From Bacteroidota bacterium (GTDB taxonomy: Bacteria > Bacteroidota > Bacteroidia > Cytophagales > Cytophagaceae): a DNA stretch of 64,000 bases. This document shows positions 27,287 to 35,240 of this stretch, piece by piece (position 1 is the stretch's first letter; each line of letters begins with the position of its first letter). Location of the stretch: positions 1-64,000 of the forward strand of contig JAEVZS010000012.1 of the NCBI GenBank assembly GCA_023392125.1. The letters are read 5' to 3'. The notes beneath the pieces are model-generated. The model was not told the DNA's origin and searched no databases. It saw only the letters and a list, made by a program, of their open reading frames with translations. The translations under genes and the position numbers were made by a program.

Positions 27287-27312
27287 AAAAGATAAAAAGG
27301 TCTTTTATTCTT
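27287..27312 (+). promoter_or_regulatory. Rrf2/NsrR-like operator, site 1
   Basis: A 22-bp inverted repeat with half-sites AGATAAAAAGG and TCTTTTATTCT, extended by AA and TT at the ends. Nearly identical to 41877-41901 and related to sites at 30980, 45294 and 52470. It lies 74-99 bases upstream of the cytochrome c start, between two divergent genes. Confidence 0.6.
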
Positions 27313-27318
27313 AATAAA

Positions 27319-27334
27319 AGTGATATATGTCATT
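27319..27334 (+). promoter_or_regulatory. Crp/Fnr-family operator, site 1 (AGTGATATATGTCATT)
   Basis: A palindromic TGAT-N4-GTCA box between divergent hemY (start 27210) and the cytochrome c-nadA-nadB operon (start 27386). It fits the consensus AATGAYATADATCATT shared by five other sites in the window. Confidence 0.7.
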
Positions 27335-27385
27335 TTATTGAAGGAGACACTCTTATTTCTTTGCATTATTAAAACAGACAGGTTT

Positions 27386-27916
27386 ATGAAAAAGCTATCA
27401 GTACTTATAACCCTATTATTCAGCGGATTTTCGCTTTGGGCACAGGATTTCGAAGCGGGTGAAAAATTGTTTAACTCCAATTGCAAGGCTTGCCATAGTA
27501 TCGGCGAAGGAAAACGTGTCGGACCAGACCTTTTGGGTGTTTCCGAAAGAAGAAAAGAGGACTGGCTGTTTAAATTTATCAGGAAACCGGGCGATATGAT
27601 CAAATCCGATCCGGAGGCTCAGAAGCTGTTTGACGAATACAACCAGATACTGATGCCGGATCACGCATTTCTTTCAGACGAGGAGATCAAAAGCATGCTG
27701 GCATTTATTGCCAGCAGAGGCACACCAGCGGCAGCGGTACAGGAAAAACCCGTACCTGAGACCAAAGCGAAAGTAAAACCAGCCGAGCAGCAGGAAAAAC
27801 CAGCTGCCAGCCCGGCTTCATTTATTAATTATCTGATTTATACTATGGTTGCAGTGATTCTTCTCCTTACTGTAGTAACCTTTTATTTTATTCTTCAGAT
27901 AAGGAATCTGGTCTAG
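27386..27916 (+). CDS. Membrane-anchored monoheme cytochrome c
   Basis: A 176-residue cytochrome: signal peptide 1-20 (ends LWAQ), one heme site CKACH near residue 34, axial-Met candidates in the segment QILMPDHAFLSDEEI, a proline/lysine/alanine linker and a C-terminal membrane helix (YTMVAVILLLTVVTFYFI). It therefore faces the periplasm, tethered to the inner membrane. The domain is a clear paralogue of the cytochrome at 51796-52302 (shared GP.L.GV..RR..W and DP..QKL..EY). The start at 27386 is chosen for the signal peptide rather than the longer frame. It begins a probable operon with nadA 29 bp downstream. Likely role: electron delivery to periplasmic reductases under low oxygen. Confidence 0.85.
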   Translation: MKKLSVLITLLFSGFSLWAQDFEAGEKLFNSNCKACHSIGEGKRVGPDLLGVSERRKEDWLFKFIRKPGDMIKSDPEAQKLFDEYNQILMPDHAFLSDEEIKSMLAFIASRGTPAAAVQEKPVPETKAKVKPAEQQEKPAASPASFINYLIYTMVAVILLLTVVTFYFILQIRNLV

Positions 27917-27945
27917 TAATGAGGGAAAAAGAGGAGTAGCAAGAA

Positions 27946-28878
27946 ATGGATCTGGTTTCTAAGATTGAGGCATTAAAGAAGCAAAAAAACGCTGTCATAC
28001 TGGCGCACTATTATCAGCAACCCGAAATTCAGGAAATTGCTGACTTCATAGGAGATAGTCTGGGCTTAGCATATCAGGCTGCCCAAACTCCTGCAGATAT
28101 TATTCTGTTTGCAGGAGTTTCTTTTATGGCAGAAACAGCAAAAATAATATCCCCCGGGAAAAAGGTATTGCTGCCTGATCCGGAAGCTGGCTGCTCGCTG
28201 GCAGACGACTGCCCGCCCGGCAAGTTCAAAGAGTTTACAGATCAGTACCCCGACCATCTGATACTTACTTATGTAAATTGCAGCGCCGAGATAAAAGCCA
28301 TGAGTGATATCGTATGCACCTCGGCCAATGCCCTGAAAATAATTAATTCCATTCCGGCTTCTCAACCGGTGCTATTTGCTCCGGACAAGCATCTGGGAAG
28401 ATATCTTAAGGAGAAGTCAGGCAGAGACATGGTGCTATGGAACGGAAGCTGCCTTGTGCATGAAGCTTTTTCAGAAGAAAAAATTCTTGCTCTAAAGAAA
28501 GAAAACCCGGGAGCTGAAATCATAGCCCATCCCGAATGTGCCGAAGTGGTTATAATGATAGCTGATTTTATCGGCTCAACCGGCGAGCTGATAAAGTATG
28601 CTGCAACCAGCAGATCGGAAAAATTTATCGTGGTTACCGAAGCTGGTATTCTTCACCAAATGCAGAAGGCGATCCCCGACAAGCTGATCATTCCGGCTCC
28701 GCCTTCTTTTTATACGTCCTGCAACTGCGGCGAATGCCCCTATATGAAGATGAATACATTGGAAAAGATCTACGACAGTCTCCTGCATGAAAAGCAGGAG
28801 GTATTTGTTGATGATAAAATAGCCCGGGATGCCATGAAGTCTATACGCAGGATGTTTGAAATAACGGAAGCAAAATGA
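27946..28878 (+). CDS. nadA: Quinolinate synthase
   Basis: NadA condenses iminoaspartate with dihydroxyacetone phosphate to quinolinate using a [4Fe-4S] cluster. The 310-residue protein has the family start ILAHYYQQPEIQEIADFIGDS, the cluster cysteines within TYVNCSAEIKAMSD, HPEC and CNCGECPYM, and the MNTLEKIYDSL C-terminal region. It overlaps nadB by 4 bp (ATGA) and follows a cytochrome c gene, so cytochrome c-nadA-nadB should be one transcript controlled by the operators at 27287-27334. Many aerobic Bacteroidota make quinolinate by the oxygen-dependent kynurenine route; this pair needs no oxygen. Confidence 0.95.
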   Translation: MDLVSKIEALKKQKNAVILAHYYQQPEIQEIADFIGDSLGLAYQAAQTPADIILFAGVSFMAETAKIISPGKKVLLPDPEAGCSLADDCPPGKFKEFTDQYPDHLILTYVNCSAEIKAMSDIVCTSANALKIINSIPASQPVLFAPDKHLGRYLKEKSGRDMVLWNGSCLVHEAFSEEKILALKKENPGAEIIAHPECAEVVIMIADFIGSTGELIKYAATSRSEKFIVVTEAGILHQMQKAIPDKLIIPAPPSFYTSCNCGECPYMKMNTLEKIYDSLLHEKQEVFVDDKIARDAMKSIRRMFEITEAK

Positions 28879-30428
28879 AAATACGTACTGATTTCCTGAT
28901 CATAGGATCAGGCATAGCCGGCCTGACCTATGCCATAAAGGTGGCAACGGATTTCCCTGATAAAAGCATCCTGGTCGTTACCAAAAGCAATGAGCTGGAG
29001 AGCAATACACGCTACGCGCAGGGCGGGATTGCGGCTGTGCTGATTCCATCCGAATCAGACTACCAGTCACATTATCAGGATACGCTTATTGCCGGCGATT
29101 TTTTAAACAGTTCATCCATAGTGGATCTGACAGTAAAATCGGCATCTGCACGAATCGGGGAGATTATTTCATGGGGAGCTTCGTTTGACAAGAACGGGCA
29201 TAGCCTATATGATCTGTGCCTCGAAGGCGGGCATTCGCAAAAAAGAATACTGCACCATAAGGATATAACCGGACTGGAAATACAAAGGACGCTTTTAAAT
29301 AAGATAAAAGAGTTTCCATCCATAAAAATTCTTACTCATTTCTTTGCCAACGATTTAATTCTGCATCCCCGGCATTCAGATACCTGTATAGGCGCACAGT
29401 TTATAAATATTGCGACAGAAAAGGAATATGAAGTTTTTTCGGAGAAAACAATTGTATGTACAGGCGGCATAGGGCAGGTTTATAAAAACACGACCAATCC
29501 GCTTATTGCTACCGGAGACGGAATCGCCATGGCAGCAAGAGCGGGTGCGTCAATAGAACACATGGAGTTTGTTCAGTTTCATCCGACTGCCTTATTTTCA
29601 AAAGGCGAAAATCCTTCTTTTTTAATATCGGAAGCTGTACGGGGCGCGGGCGCCATATTGGTAAATCATAAAGGAAATCCTTTTATGAATAACTACTCCG
29701 GCCTGGGCTCCCTGGCTCCCCGCGACATCGTAGCCAGAGCCATTGAGCATGAAATGAAAAAAGAGCAGGCCGAGCATGTATACCTGGATTGTACGAATAT
29801 ACCGATCGCCAGCTTCAGAAATGATTTTCCCAACATCTATTATAAATGCCGCTCGATAAATATTGAACCGGACAGGGATCTGATTCCGGTTGTTCCGGCG
29901 GCGCATTATCTATGTGGCGGAATAAAAACCGACCAATGGGGGCAGTGTACGATAAAGAACCTGTATGCCATAGGGGAATGTGCTTCTACAGGGTTGCACG
30001 GGGCAAACCGTCTGGCATCCAATTCATTGCTGGAGGCTTTGGTTTTTGCTCATCAGGCTTACGTGCATTCTACGGCAAGCCTTTCCAAAGCAAGTCCCTC
30101 TACCCTGCCAGAAATACATAGTGAAAAACCGGAAAAACTGACCACAGCAGACATAGAAGCGGATCGGATAAAAAGCAGCATAAACAGCCTGATGACTGAC
30201 CATGCCGGCATTGTACGAAATACCGGATCCATATTGTCCGGAATAAAGGAGCTCGATACTATTTCAGAAGAAATCAGCTTACTAAAAAGCTCGTATAAAA
30301 AAACAGAAATCCTGAATCTGGCCGGGATTGCCGGACTCATTCTCCGGGCTTCTCTTCAGCGAAAGGAGAATAAAGGTCTTTATTACAACACAGACCTTAT
30401 TCAGCCAAAGCACAAAATACGCGCATAA
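28875..30428 (+). CDS. nadB: L-aspartate oxidase
   Basis: NadB oxidises L-aspartate to iminoaspartate, the substrate of NadA, and can reoxidise its FAD with fumarate when oxygen is absent. The 517-residue protein has the FAD fold IIGSGIAGLTYAIK, the RYAQGGIAAV segment, the catalytic-loop HHKDITG region, EFVQFHPTAL and the ECASTGLHGANRLASNS motif of the succinate dehydrogenase/fumarate reductase flavoprotein family, with a C-terminal helical domain. Start codon overlaps nadA. The gene ends 5 bp from the convergent queD stop. Confidence 0.95.
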   Translation: MKIRTDFLIIGSGIAGLTYAIKVATDFPDKSILVVTKSNELESNTRYAQGGIAAVLIPSESDYQSHYQDTLIAGDFLNSSSIVDLTVKSASARIGEIISWGASFDKNGHSLYDLCLEGGHSQKRILHHKDITGLEIQRTLLNKIKEFPSIKILTHFFANDLILHPRHSDTCIGAQFINIATEKEYEVFSEKTIVCTGGIGQVYKNTTNPLIATGDGIAMAARAGASIEHMEFVQFHPTALFSKGENPSFLISEAVRGAGAILVNHKGNPFMNNYSGLGSLAPRDIVARAIEHEMKKEQAEHVYLDCTNIPIASFRNDFPNIYYKCRSINIEPDRDLIPVVPAAHYLCGGIKTDQWGQCTIKNLYAIGECASTGLHGANRLASNSLLEALVFAHQAYVHSTASLSKASPSTLPEIHSEKPEKLTTADIEADRIKSSINSLMTDHAGIVRNTGSILSGIKELDTISEEISLLKSSYKKTEILNLAGIAGLILRASLQRKENKGLYYNTDLIQPKHKIRA

Positions 30429-30433
30429 GGTAC

Positions 30434-30883
30434 TCAGACATTGTCCTCGCAAAGCCACTCGCAGTACGAAGTGGATGTTTCATATAGCTTTAATTTCAGA
30501 AGCCTGACATGAGCAGGCAGACAGTCAGACAAAACACCTGCAAAGTACACGGTAAGGTTTTCGCAGGTAGGCTGAAAAGGCGTAAGAATAATTTTTTCGG
30601 TTACCGACTGCAATTGCAAAATATGATCTGCCGGAGTCAGATAATTCAGCACCAGCGCATGGTCATATGGATGCACAATCTCTTTATTTACGATTTTCTT
30701 GAGCTCCGAAAAATCCATAACCATACCATCTCCGGGGTCCAGCGGATTACACAGGGCTTCTCCGCCGATAGTGACATATAATGTATAGGAATGCCCGTGT
30801 ATATTCCTGCACTGACCTTCATAATTAAGCAGCTGATGAGCCATTTCAAAGGTAAATGCTTTTGTAATTCTCAGATAGTTCAT
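30434..30883 (-). CDS. queD: 6-carboxytetrahydropterin synthase (QueD / PTPS family)
   Basis: A 149-residue protein of the 6-pyruvoyltetrahydropterin synthase fold. It has the QueD active-site and zinc pattern CRNIHGHSY at about 25-33 with the earlier histidine in FEMAHQL, the metal-side segment VMDFSELKKIV and DHALVLN, and the terminal ENLTVYFA and LKLYETSTSYCEW segments. It converts dihydroneopterin triphosphate to 6-carboxytetrahydropterin in queuosine synthesis, or makes a related pterin. It is divergent from nrdJ and shares the operator at 30929-30944. Other queuosine genes are not in the window. Confidence 0.88.
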   Translation of the reverse strand: MNYLRITKAFTFEMAHQLLNYEGQCRNIHGHSYTLYVTIGGEALCNPLDPGDGMVMDFSELKKIVNKEIVHPYDHALVLNYLTPADHILQLQSVTEKIILTPFQPTCENLTVYFAGVLSDCLPAHVRLLKLKLYETSTSYCEWLCEDNV

Positions 30884-30928
30884 GGCAGCATTAAAAACTC
30901 AAGTTTAGGCTGCCAGATAGTTTCCGGC

Positions 30929-30944
30929 AATGACATAAATCATT
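30929..30944 (+). promoter_or_regulatory. Crp/Fnr-family operator, site 2 (AATGACATAAATCATT)
   Basis: Lies 46 bp from the queD start and 73 bp from the nrdJ start, between the two divergent genes. Half-sites AATGA and TCATT are perfectly inverted. Confidence 0.7.
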
Positions 30945-30979
30945 TTTATAAAGTATTTAGTCTGGTACATTAGCATAAT

Positions 30980-31002
30980 AAAAGACAAAAACATCCTTTA
31001 TT
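30980..31002 (+). promoter_or_regulatory. Rrf2/NsrR-like operator, site 2 (degenerate)
   Basis: Matches site 1 at 19 of 23 positions by eye (AAAAGACAAAAAC then ATCCTTTATT). It ends 15 bases before the nrdJ start codon, a position that suits repression. Confidence 0.45.
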
Positions 31003-31016
31003 AAACCATTATTTCT

Positions 31017-34000
31017 ATGTCGGAAAGAGTGCAAACAAAAGAAAAAAAAGGGCTGAGAATAAACAGATTTTTTGTACCCCAGGGTCAAAACCCATACGAT
31101 TTATTCAACTACGAGATAAGAGAATCAGCCATTAAAAACCCCGACGGCGAGGTTATTTTTGAAATGAGCCATGTAGAGGCTCCCAGAAACTGGTCGCAGG
31201 TAGCAACGGATATTATGGCTCAGAAATATTTTCGCCGTACGGGAGTTCCGCAGAAAGACGGAAGTACCGGCGGCGAATATTCAGTAAAGCAGCTGGTGCA
31301 TCGCCTGGCAGATTGCTGGAGAGTATGGGGACAAAAGTATGGTTACTTTTCCTCAGAAGAGGATGCACAGGCTTTTTATGACGAAATCGTATATACCCTG
31401 CTGGCACAAATAGCCGCGCCCAATTCACCACAATGGTTTAATACCGGATTATATAATTCGTATGGCATTACGGGATCTTCACAGGGACATTATTTTGTGG
31501 ACCCCAAGGACGAGAAGCTAAAGATGTCTTCCTCTGCCTACGAAAGACCTCAGACACATGCCTGCTTCATTTTGTCCGTAGAAGATGACCTGGTAAACGA
31601 AGGCGGAATAATGGACCTGCTGGTCAAAGAAGCAAGAATATTCAAGTATGGTTCAGGAGCGGGCACAAACTACTCAAAAATCCGTGCCACACATGAGAAG
31701 CTGTCGGGCGGCGGGCAGTCGTCCGGGCTTATGTCTTTTCTGAAAGTAACAGACAAGGCAGCCGGAGCCATAAAGTCCGGCGGCACAACCAGAAGGGCAG
31801 CCAAAATGGTGTGCGTAGATCTGGACCATCCGGAAGTCCCCGAAATGGTAAACTGGAAGCTGAAAGAAGAAGAAAAGGTAGCCGCTCTGGTAGCCGGAGG
31901 GTTTTCTTCCGATTATGAAGGGGAAGCTTATCAGACCGTTTCCGGACAAAATGTGAATCTGTCGGTTCGTATCCCCAATGAGTTTTTTGAAAATCTGAAG
32001 GAAAATAAAAGCTGGGGCTTTACATCACGGACCAATGGAAAAGAGCTTAAAAATATATCGTCAAAGGAATTATGGAATCAGATCGCATTTGCTGCCTGGC
32101 AATGCGGAGATCCCGGAGTCCAGTTTGATACTACCATCAATGAATGGCATACCTGCCCGGAAGGAGGCAAAATACGGGCTTCCAATCCCTGCTCCGAATA
32201 TATGTTTCTGGACAATACAGGCTGCAATCTCGCTTCAGTCAATCTGATCAGGTTCTGGGACAAAAAGAAACAGCTGTTTGATCACGAGCGATTTGCTCAT
32301 ACATGCAGAATCTGGTCTGTCGTATTGGAAATAACCACACTGATGGCCCAATACCCGACCAGGGAAATTGCTGCTCTTTCCTATGAATACAGACCCATAG
32401 GGCTGGGATTTGCCAATCTGGGAGGATTACTGATGTCTTCAGGAATTCCATACGACAGCAACCAGGGAAGAGCAATAGCAGCCTCGATCTCTTCCATCAT
32501 GGCAGGGACTGCTTATAAAACATCCGCAGAACTGGCAGCAGTCCTGGGGCCATTCAAACACTTTGAAAAAAACCGTAAAGCCATGCTGCGGGTCATGAAA
32601 AACCATAGAGCAGCCGCCTGCAACGATAAAAAGGCTTATGAAGGCTTGTCCATACAACCAGAGGGGATAGAAGAGAAATATTGTCCCCAGAATTTATTTG
32701 ATGCTTCTCAAAAAGTATGGGATGAAGTGGTAAGGCTGGGCGAAAAGTACGGATACAGAAATGCTCAGGCTACGGTGGTAGCCCCTACCGGCACCATCGG
32801 CTTGCTTATGGATTGCGATACGACAGGAATTGAACCGGACTTTTCACTGGTAAAATTCAAAAAGCTGTCCGGAGGCGGCTACTTTAAAATAGTCAACAAT
32901 GCCTTGCCTGCTGCGCTGCTAAGCCTCGGATATTCGGACTATGAAATAAATAATATTATAGCCCATATTATAGGTCATGCAACATTCAGAAACTCACCCT
33001 ATATAAACCACGAAACCTTGCGATCCAAGGGATTTTCGGAATCGGATATAAAAACACTGGAGGAAGGTGCACGATCCAGCTTCCATATAAACTATCTGTT
33101 CTCGGCCTTTGCACTGGGTGAGGAATGCATGAGGCGAATCGGCATAGATCAGAAGCAATATACTAAAGCTGATTTTAATTTACTTTATGCCCTGGGCTTT
33201 ACAGAGCAGCAAGTAGAGGAAGCCAACAGCTACATATGCGGCACCATGACCATAGAAGGCGCCCCCAACCTGAAAAAAGAACATTTGCCGGTCTTTGACT
33301 GTGCGAACAAATGCGGCCCTCACGGGAAAAGATTTTTATCTCCCCGTGCCCACATCAATATGATGGCCGCCGTGCAATCATTCATATCAGGTGCAATATC
33401 CAAAACAATCAATTTCCCGCATGAGGCAGAAGTAAAGGAAATTCAGGAAAACTTTGAATATGCCTGGCAAAAAGGCATTAAGGCCTGTACTGTTTATCGT
33501 GACGGAAGCAAGCTTTCACAGCCGCTGTCCTCTACCACCAGTAAAGAAAAGAACACTTCAGAAAAGATCGATCAGACTGTTTTACTGGAAAATATGACGG
33601 CTGACCTGGTTCTGGAAGCCGCCCAGAAAATACTCAATGAATCATCGGACACGGCATTCAAAAGGGCATTGTCCGGAGTGGTAAGAAAGAAAAATCTGCC
33701 GGACAAGCGAATGGGATTTACTCAAAAAGTAAAAATAGACGGCAATCCGCTCTATATCCGAACCGGTGAATACGACGATGGAACGCTTGGAGAGATTTTT
33801 ATCGATATGTACAAGGAAGGCGCTTCGTATCGTTCGCTGCTCAATTGTTTTGCTGTAGCGATCTCTGTCGGATTGCAATACGGAGTTCCGCTGGAGGAAC
33901 TTGTCGACAAATTTACCTTTACGCGATTCGAGCCTTCCGGAAGTGTAGAAGGGCAGCCTTATATCAAATATTCTACCTCTTTATTCGATTTTATCTTTCG

Positions 34001-34277
34001 CATGCTGTCCTGGGAATACCTGGGCAGAGAAGATCTGCTGCATATAAAGCCAGAGCAACCCAAAAGCAATAAGCCTTTAAGCGCTGCAAACAGGGAAGAA
34101 GGTCCGTCTGCCGGAAAATCCTTTAAAAACTTTGTCAGAACAGAGGAATATACGCAGGAGTTTTTGGGCTCTTTGATGGGCGATGCCCCCATATGCAATA
34201 TCTGCGGACATATCACTGTACGAAACGGAACCTGCTACAAGTGCCTCAATTGTGGAAATAGTCTTGGATGCAGCTAA
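31017..34277 (+). CDS. nrdJ: Class II adenosylcobalamin-dependent ribonucleotide reductase
   Basis: Reduces ribonucleotides to deoxyribonucleotides with a radical generated from adenosylcobalamin and needs no oxygen. The 1086-residue protein shows the class II landmarks: AAPNSPQWFNTGLY, THACFILSVEDD, the active-site NPCSEYMFLDNTGCNLASVN (N-x-C-x-E), APTGTIG, and a C-terminal zinc-ribbon-like CNICGHITVRNGTCYKCLNCG that supplies redox cysteines. It starts the operon nrdJ-bioB-flavoenzyme (7- and 14-bp gaps) behind two operators. A chromosome of this type would normally also carry an oxygen-dependent class I enzyme elsewhere, making this the anaerobic version. It depends on cobalamin, but no B12 genes are present here. 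Confidence 0.95.
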   Translation: MSERVQTKEKKGLRINRFFVPQGQNPYDLFNYEIRESAIKNPDGEVIFEMSHVEAPRNWSQVATDIMAQKYFRRTGVPQKDGSTGGEYSVKQLVHRLADCWRVWGQKYGYFSSEEDAQAFYDEIVYTLLAQIAAPNSPQWFNTGLYNSYGITGSSQGHYFVDPKDEKLKMSSSAYERPQTHACFILSVEDDLVNEGGIMDLLVKEARIFKYGSGAGTNYSKIRATHEKLSGGGQSSGLMSFLKVTDKAAGAIKSGGTTRRAAKMVCVDLDHPEVPEMVNWKLKEEEKVAALVAGGFSSDYEGEAYQTVSGQNVNLSVRIPNEFFENLKENKSWGFTSRTNGKELKNISSKELWNQIAFAAWQCGDPGVQFDTTINEWHTCPEGGKIRASNPCSEYMFLDNTGCNLASVNLIRFWDKKKQLFDHERFAHTCRIWSVVLEITTLMAQYPTREIAALSYEYRPIGLGFANLGGLLMSSGIPYDSNQGRAIAASISSIMAGTAYKTSAELAAVLGPFKHFEKNRKAMLRVMKNHRAAACNDKKAYEGLSIQPEGIEEKYCPQNLFDASQKVWDEVVRLGEKYGYRNAQATVVAPTGTIGLLMDCDTTGIEPDFSLVKFKKLSGGGYFKIVNNALPAALLSLGYSDYEINNIIAHIIGHATFRNSPYINHETLRSKGFSESDIKTLEEGARSSFHINYLFSAFALGEECMRRIGIDQKQYTKADFNLLYALGFTEQQVEEANSYICGTMTIEGAPNLKKEHLPVFDCANKCGPHGKRFLSPRAHINMMAAVQSFISGAISKTINFPHEAEVKEIQENFEYAWQKGIKACTVYRDGSKLSQPLSSTTSKEKNTSEKIDQTVLLENMTADLVLEAAQKILNESSDTAFKRALSGVVRKKNLPDKRMGFTQKVKIDGNPLYIRTGEYDDGTLGEIFIDMYKEGASYRSLLNCFAVAISVGLQYGVPLEELVDKFTFTRFEPSGSVEGQPYIKYSTSLFDFIFRMLSWEYLGREDLLHIKPEQPKSNKPLSAANREEGPSAGKSFKNFVRTEEYTQEFLGSLMGDAPICNICGHITVRNGTCYKCLNCGNSLGCS

Positions 34278-34284
34278 AAAGATC

Positions 34285-35226
34285 ATGATTCGGACAGATT
34301 GGAATATGGAAGAAATACGGGCAATCTATCATCAGCCATTGCTAAAGCTGATTTCAGATTCGGCCGATATTCACAGGAGCCACCACAAGCCCGGAGAAAT
34401 TCAGGCATCCTCTTTACTGTCTGTAAAAACAGGCGGATGTACCGAAGACTGTGCCTATTGCCCGCAATCGTACAGGTATACAACCAATGTATTGCCCGGA
34501 AAGCTGGCGGCGATCGGAGAAGTCGTGAAAGCAGCAGCTGAGGCCAAAGCAAAAGGCTGCAGCAGATTCTGCATGGGAGCTGCCTGGCGGGAAATACGGG
34601 ACAACCGGGATTATAAGAGAATCACCGAGATGATACAGAAAGTCTCCTCCATGGGGCTTGAGGTGTGCTGCTCTATGGGTATGCTGAATTACAGCCAGGC
34701 TGTCGGGCTAAAAAAAGCCGGACTCTCAATATATAACCACAACATAGATACCAGTGATGACTACTATCCTGAAATCATATCTACAAGGAAGTTTACAGAT
34801 AGGCTTGCTACCATCGCCAATGTCCAGAAAGCGGGCCTGGAAATCTGTTCCGGCGGGATAATCGGCATGGGCGAATCGGAAGATGACCGGATCAAAATGA
34901 TACATATACTTGCTACGCTTGGCCGGCATCCGGCTTCTGTGCCTGTAAACAGGCTAATCCCTGTAAAAGGGACTCCCCTGGAAGATCAGAAAAAAACTAC
35001 TGTCTGGGAGCTGCTGAGAATAATAGCATGTATTCGCTGTGTGATGCCACAGTCACAGATCCGTTTATCGGCAGGCAGGTCACAATTGTCCTATGAGGAG
35101 CAAGCCTTATGCTTTATCGCAGGTACCAATGCGGTCTTTCTGGGAGACAAGCTGCTCACTGCTCCCAACTCGGACTATAACAAAGACATGGAAATGTTTG
35201 AGCTTTTAGGAGTTCGTCTAAACTAA
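34285..35226 (+). CDS. bioB: Biotin synthase
   Basis: A radical SAM enzyme inserting sulfur into dethiobiotin. The 313-residue protein has the cluster motif CTEDCAYCPQS near 52-62, the SAM-side GAAWREIRD, the Cys in MGLEVCCSMGML, YNHNIDTS, RIS-type GGIIGMGE and the terminal SAGRSQLS and FLGDKLLT segments. Start chosen at 34285, 7 bp after the nrdJ stop; the frame is open further upstream inside nrdJ but family homology begins with WNMEEIRAIYHQPLL. No other biotin genes are adjacent, so this copy was recruited into the anaerobic operon alone. Biotin is needed for acetyl-CoA carboxylase, which links it to the fatty-acid-type enzyme downstream. Confidence 0.93.
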   Translation: MIRTDWNMEEIRAIYHQPLLKLISDSADIHRSHHKPGEIQASSLLSVKTGGCTEDCAYCPQSYRYTTNVLPGKLAAIGEVVKAAAEAKAKGCSRFCMGAAWREIRDNRDYKRITEMIQKVSSMGLEVCCSMGMLNYSQAVGLKKAGLSIYNHNIDTSDDYYPEIISTRKFTDRLATIANVQKAGLEICSGGIIGMGESEDDRIKMIHILATLGRHPASVPVNRLIPVKGTPLEDQKKTTVWELLRIIACIRCVMPQSQIRLSAGRSQLSYEEQALCFIAGTNAVFLGDKLLTAPNSDYNKDMEMFELLGVRLN

Positions 35227-35240
35227 TAAAATCTGAAGAA

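Noticed and set aside
27211..27603. Longer N-terminus of the hemY frame
   Set aside because: The frame is open but the extra ~130 residues lack any homology and would cover both operators and the divergent promoter; MIAIIGAG is the natural start.
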